Origin: Leclercia pneumoniae
Lineage (GTDB): Bacteria > Pseudomonadota > Gammaproteobacteria > Enterobacterales > Enterobacteriaceae
Direction: 5' to 3'
Length of the DNA stretch: 64,000 nucleotides
Assembly (NCBI RefSeq): GCF_017348915.1
Contig: NZ_CP071383.1
Span: 1,798,001 to 1,862,000, forward strand
Part shown: positions 60,392 to 64,000 of the stretch, piece by piece
Layout: each line of letters starts with the position of its first letter
How positions within the stretch are numbered: the stretch's first letter is position 1
Notes under the pieces: model-generated
Database searches by the model: none
The model's input: only the letters and a program-made list of their open reading frames with translations
What the model was told of the DNA's origin: nothing
Made by a program: the position numbers and the translations under genes

Positions 60392-61376
60392 GGTGCCCTC
60401 CCCGGCGGAAGATCAGCCACAGGAACCAGGGGGCGCCGAGGAGGCTGGTCAGCAGGCCAACCGGCATCTCCGCAGGCGCCACCAGCGTACGGGCGGCCGT
60501 ATCGGCGATCAGCAGCAGTAATGCTCCCGCCAGCACGGAGCCTGGGATCACCGCCCGATGATCGGAACCCAGCCACATGCGCAACAGATGGGGAACCACC
60601 AGCCCGATAAAGCCAATCACGCCGCTTACCGCCACGGCAGCAGCCACCAGCAGGGCGCTGCAGAGCAGTAAAATCCGCTGCACCATCCGCACCTCAATGC
60701 CGAGGTAGTGTGCTTCTTCATCGCCCAGTTGCAGCACGTTAAGCGCCGACGCCAACCGACAGATAATTAATACCGTGGGGATCATCAGGGAAGTGATCGC
60801 CAGTAGCGTTGACCACTGGGCCTGACCCAGGCTACCCATACCCCACAGCGAGAGTTGACGTAGCTGGGCATCGTTACTGACCCACGACAATACGCCCACT
60901 GCGGCACCGCACAGGGCATTGATCGCGATCCCCACCAGCAGCAAGCGAGACAGCGAACTTTCGCGCTGCTGGCTCAGGATAAAGATGACTCCGGTTGCCG
61001 CCAGTGCGCCGACAAACGCTGCCAGCATTGGCGCGTAGAGCATCAATAGCGCGGGTAAAGAGAGCGGTAAGACCACCCATAAAGCCACAGCTAACGCCGC
61101 ACCGCTACTGATCCCCAGCAGGCCCGGATCGGCGAGGGGGTTACGAAACAACCCCTGCATCACGCAGCCTGCCAACGCCAGCGAACCGCCAATCACCAGC
61201 GCCAGCAACACGCGGGGCAAACGGATGGTAAACCAAATCTGGCGCAGAGCGTCGTCATCCCTGCTCCAGAAGAGACTTACCGGCAGGCGCAACGCGCCAA
61301 AACCGGTAGCAAGCAGGGTCGCGAGGGCCAGCGAAAGGGCCAGTAACCATAGCGAGAGTGTGATTTTACGGGACAT
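60384..61376 (-). CDS. hmuU: HmuU, hemin ABC transporter permease
   Basis: 330 residues, FecCD family with about ten hydrophobic helices. Family blocks: IRLPRVLLALVIGGSLALAG, NPLADPGLLGISSGA, and the coupling segment GVIGFIGLVVPHLLRM. Paralogue of BtuC (54267). The ATG shares one base with the hmuT stop (TGATG on the minus strand). Confidence 0.94.
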   Translation of the reverse strand: MSRKITLSLWLLALSLALATLLATGFGALRLPVSLFWSRDDDALRQIWFTIRLPRVLLALVIGGSLALAGCVMQGLFRNPLADPGLLGISSGAALAVALWVVLPLSLPALLMLYAPMLAAFVGALAATGVIFILSQQRESSLSRLLLVGIAINALCGAAVGVLSWVSNDAQLRQLSLWGMGSLGQAQWSTLLAITSLMIPTVLIICRLASALNVLQLGDEEAHYLGIEVRMVQRILLLCSALLVAAAVAVSGVIGFIGLVVPHLLRMWLGSDHRAVIPGSVLAGALLLLIADTAARTLVAPAEMPVGLLTSLLGAPWFLWLIFRRGGHHG

Positions 61377-62197
61377 CAGGGGAGTTGCCCGGCTTTGGTA
61401 CGCAGCTGCTGGATGGCCTGCGGCGTGCGAACGCTAAAGCCAAGCAGCGCCATATCGTCAATAACCAGAAGCTGTTTATGACGCCCGGCCAGGGTTTGTG
61501 CCAGCCCGGGTAACGTCCACAGGTTATCCTCGCCGCCCAGCGCTTTCACGCCGTCCTGCGAGATCACCACCAGATCGGGTTGGCTGGCGATCACCCCTTC
61601 TTGCGAAAGGGGCTGATAGCGGGTAAATCCCTGCATCGCATTTTGCAATCCGGCGGCACGGATCGCCGCATCGGCTGCGGTTTGCTGGCCTGCGGCCATC
61701 GCGGTCATTCCCCCGTGATTCAGTATGAAAAGGACACGCTTGTGAAGCGAAGAGTCAGGCAGCGCAGCCAGCTGCGCGCGCAGCCTGTTGCGCAGAACCT
61801 CGCCTTCAGCTTCCCGGTGCGTCGCCTTAGCCACAATCCGCACTTTCTCATCGATCGCGCTCAGGTCAGGACTCCCTGGCACCGTGACCACCGCGACGCG
61901 GCTTTGTTCAACCTGCTTCAGGGCCAGAGAGGGTTGCGCCTGATCGCTGGCCAGCACCAGCGTCGGACGCATGGCGAGGATCCCTTCGGCATTGAGCTGA
62001 CGCAGATAGCCCACGTCCGGCAATGATTTCGCCTCGGCGGGCCACAGGCTGGTACTGTCTCGCGCTACCAGCGACGACTGCGCACCCAGGGCATAGACGA
62101 TCTCGGTAACGTCGCCCCCGAGGGCGACGATTTTTTGCGGAGTGGCGGCAAAAACCGTCAGCGGCAAGGCGGCGATCAGGACCAACAGTCTTTTCAT
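61376..62197 (-). CDS. hmuT: HmuT, periplasmic hemin-binding protein
   Basis: 273 residues. Signal peptide with cleavage after residue 17 (TVFA|AT); mature cluster-8 type (BtuF/HmuT) substrate-binding protein. The N-terminal block IVALGGDVTEIVYALGA and DVGYLRQLNAEGIL are typical; a Tyr in DVGYLR is a candidate haem ligand. Hands haem to HmuUV. Overlaps hmuS by 4 bp. Confidence 0.94.
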   Translation of the reverse strand: MKRLLVLIAALPLTVFAATPQKIVALGGDVTEIVYALGAQSSLVARDSTSLWPAEAKSLPDVGYLRQLNAEGILAMRPTLVLASDQAQPSLALKQVEQSRVAVVTVPGSPDLSAIDEKVRIVAKATHREAEGEVLRNRLRAQLAALPDSSLHKRVLFILNHGGMTAMAAGQQTAADAAIRAAGLQNAMQGFTRYQPLSQEGVIASQPDLVVISQDGVKALGGEDNLWTLPGLAQTLAGRHKQLLVIDDMALLGFSVRTPQAIQQLRTKAGQLP

Positions 62198-63222
62198 GCG
62201 GCCAGCCCCTTAGGCAGCAGGGTGTCGATCTGAGTCCGCCACTGGGGCTGCTCTGGCTCCCCTTCGGTGCGCTGGCCATAAAGCTGGGCGATTTGCGTCC
62301 CATCGGCCGCAAAGAGCTCAAGGCTGGTGACGTGACCGTCGGCGGTGGGTTTACGGGTCACCCAGGTTTCTGCGATGGTCTCTTCCAGCAGATGGAGGGT
62401 GAAAGTCGGGTTAAAGATATTTAGCCAGCCTTTCATCGGCACCACTTTTTCGACCGTACCCGTGAAAATCTGTACGCAGCCACGATTGCCGACAAAAACC
62501 ATAATTTCGTTGCCGTCCTGACGGGTGGTCTCCAGCAGTCTGCTCAGGGCGCTGTTATCCACCCGGCAGGCCAGATCGTCACTCACCAGGCGGAAGGCCT
62601 GCTGGCGGCTCAGGTTATGGCGTTTCAACAGACCAAAGAACTGATGCACATCGGTCATGGCGCGCCATTCTTTATCCAGGGTAGCGGCATCTGCCCCTTC
62701 GGCGTAGGTGACGGCGTCGGCCGGTTTGAGCGTCAGCGGCGGATTGTCGGCAGAGATAAAGCGCGTGAGCAGGTCGCCCCAGGCGGCAACGTCGGTCTTG
62801 TCGGTGGTGTAAACCTTCAATAGCGCATCGCCCTGATGGTCAAAAAACTGGATGCTCTGGTGCGCGCCCCGGGCGTTGACCTCGCTAATATGGAAGGCGC
62901 TGGCCCACTGGCCGAGGAACAGGCGCAGATCCAGGGCCCGCGGATTCAGCACCAGCCCGGCGTGACCCTTAAGATGCTGATTGCTGAAGGCACCGACCTG
63001 CTCGTGTACCGCATATTCATTACGGCAAATGCACTTTGTTTCTCCCACGGCCTCCAGCGCGCCGAGGATCTCGCGGATCTCGCCCTGCAGACGCCAGGCA
63101 TCATGCCCAACGCGCGCAGAGGTGAGTTCTGCTTCGCTGATACTCATCATGCCTGCGATGTCACGAGCATATTTACCCGGATGTTCTTCTTTTAGCGCAA
63201 GCCAGCGTGTGTAGTCATTCAT
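62194..63222 (-). CDS. hmuS: HmuS, hemin-degrading/haem-handling factor
   Basis: 342 residues from the ATG at 63220-63222 (MNDYTRWLALKEEHPGKYAR), after AAGGAAGAG; an 18-codon upstream extension overlaps the hmuR tail and is not conserved. HemS/ShuS/ChuS family, two repeated halves, cytosolic; family members bind incoming haem and some break it down. A conserved His lies in the C-terminal half region. 47 bp after hmuR. Confidence 0.93.
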   Translation of the reverse strand: MNDYTRWLALKEEHPGKYARDIAGMMSISEAELTSARVGHDAWRLQGEIREILGALEAVGETKCICRNEYAVHEQVGAFSNQHLKGHAGLVLNPRALDLRLFLGQWASAFHISEVNARGAHQSIQFFDHQGDALLKVYTTDKTDVAAWGDLLTRFISADNPPLTLKPADAVTYAEGADAATLDKEWRAMTDVHQFFGLLKRHNLSRQQAFRLVSDDLACRVDNSALSRLLETTRQDGNEIMVFVGNRGCVQIFTGTVEKVVPMKGWLNIFNPTFTLHLLEETIAETWVTRKPTADGHVTSLELFAADGTQIAQLYGQRTEGEPEQPQWRTQIDTLLPKGLAA

Positions 63223-63245
63223 TGTCTCTTCCTTCCGAATAAAGA

Positions 63246-63261
63246 CCCCGGCGAACCGGGG
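63246..63261 (-). other. Intercistronic hairpin between hmuR and hmuS
   Basis: Perfect CCCCGG-CGAA-CCGGGG, 8 bp after the hmuR stop. On the minus strand TCTTTATTC follows, so it could cause partial termination, lowering hmuSTUV relative to the receptor. Confidence 0.55.
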
Positions 63262-63269
63262 CAAGGGGA

Positions 63270-64000
63270 TTACCACTGATAACTTACGAAGATCTTACCG
63301 TTACGGCCATCCTGCGGGATGCCCTGCGGTGACCAGTACTCTTTGTCGAAGGCGTTGCCCAGCACCAGCGTGGTGGTAACACCTTTCAACTGCGCCTGAC
63401 CTTCGTAGCTGACGTAGAAGTCATTTACCGCGTAGCCAGGTTGCTTACTGTAGCTGCTGCTAACGTGGGTTGAACGGTCGGCAAAGGTGCCGATCCAGCC
63501 GACGGAGAAGCCGCTCTGGGCCACCGGTATGTTCAGTTTACTGGTGACAGTGTCCGGGTTGATGCTGGAGATGTACTCCCCGGTGTCGGTATCTTTGCCG
63601 CGGGTGCGGTTATAGGCCATGTCGAGGCTAAACAGGTCGGCGGAATATTTTGCCATTACGTCCCAGCCCCAGATTTTGGCATTCGGCACGTTGTAGGACA
63701 TGGTGGTCGCAGCGGCAAAATCGACGGTGGTCGAGATGTAGTCTTTGGCGTTGGTATCAAAGTAGCTGGCTTTGAACTCCAGCGCATCGTTGCCAAGCCA
63801 GAGATTGTCAAAGCGCAGACCAAAACCATACTCCTGCGTTTCGTTGGTTTCTGGTCGCAGGTTCGGGTTTGGTACCCAGTAGTTGGTGTAGAAGCTGCCT
63901 ATGGAGAAGTGTTTCTCATCGTTATAAATCTCACCCATGGTCGGGGCGCGGAAGGCCTGGGCATACGAGCCAAACAGCATCAGCCAGTCGGTTGGGCTAA
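63270..64000 (-). CDS. hmuR: HmuR, TonB-dependent hemin receptor (5' end outside window)
   Basis: About 243 C-terminal residues; the frame is open past the right edge (TDWLMLFGSYAQAFRAPTMG). This is the end of an outer membrane TonB-dependent beta-barrel of the HemR/HmuR family: the block SYAQAFRAPTMGEIY, then NPNLRPETNETQEYG (the NPNL/PETS-like motif of haem receptors), and a terminal FVSYQW with the C-terminal aromatic residue. First gene of hmuRSTUV in the direction of transcription visible here. Confidence 0.93.
   Translation of the reverse strand, partial: SPTDWLMLFGSYAQAFRAPTMGEIYNDEKHFSIGSFYTNYWVPNPNLRPETNETQEYGFGLRFDNLWLGNDALEFKASYFDTNAKDYISTTVDFAAATTMSYNVPNAKIWGWDVMAKYSADLFSLDMAYNRTRGKDTDTGEYISSINPDTVTSKLNIPVAQSGFSVGWIGTFADRSTHVSSSYSKQPGYAVNDFYVSYEGQAQLKGVTTTLVLGNAFDKEYWSPQGIPQDGRNGKIFVSYQW

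Overview
The window is chromosomal DNA of an enterobacterium of the Enterobacter/Lelliottia/Leclercia type. Almost every gene is recognisable as the orthologue of an Escherichia coli K-12 gene, and the order follows the K-12 segment from yeaH to ydiU (reading E. coli backwards). Protein lengths usually match E. coli to within a few residues. An ERIC repeat, GCCGGGC-type intergenic hairpins and an hmuRSTUV haem locus next to selO fit Enterobacter and its relatives rather than Escherichia. No rRNA, tRNA, prophage, IS element or CRISPR array was seen.

Layout. 1-12 kb: end of yeaH, yeaG behind a consensus sigma-54 promoter, mipA, a doubly broken yeaE, yeaD, gapA, msrB-yeaC, pncA, a DUF2569-like membrane gene, ansA, sppA. 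12-19 kb: ydjA, selD-topB, gdhA, ynjH, then nudG and xthA, which are directly adjacent because the ydjXYZ-ynjABCDEF block found between them in K-12 is absent. 19-25.5 kb: the astCADBE arginine succinyltransferase operon behind a sigma-54 promoter. 25.8-29.5 kb: spy, a frameshifted ves, SOS-regulated cho, nadE, osmE. 29.7-35 kb: the chbBCARFG chitobiose operon with its ChiX target. 35-44.5 kb: katE, cedA, tcyP, SOS-regulated ydjM, an extra kduD with a KdgR-like operator, hxpB, yniB, yniA, ydiZ, pfkB. 44.5-46.9 kb: ydiY behind a terminator-like leader hairpin, an unrecognised exported 77-residue protein, yniD and an unrecognised 30-residue membrane peptide. 47-54 kb: the translation cluster thrS-infC-rpmI-rplT and pheM-pheST-ihfA. 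54-58 kb: btuCED-nlpC and ydiV. 58-64 kb: selO and, convergent to it, hmuRSTUV, whose receptor gene runs off the window end.

Most of this is core housekeeping. The points that differ from the K-12 plan are the two decayed genes (yeaE, ves), the loss between xthA and nudG, the gained DUF2569, kduD and hmu genes, the small-protein cluster before thrS, and the ydiY leader. I found no convincing new multi-gene defence or biosynthetic system. Gene names are given by recognition of sequence and synteny; no database search was run.
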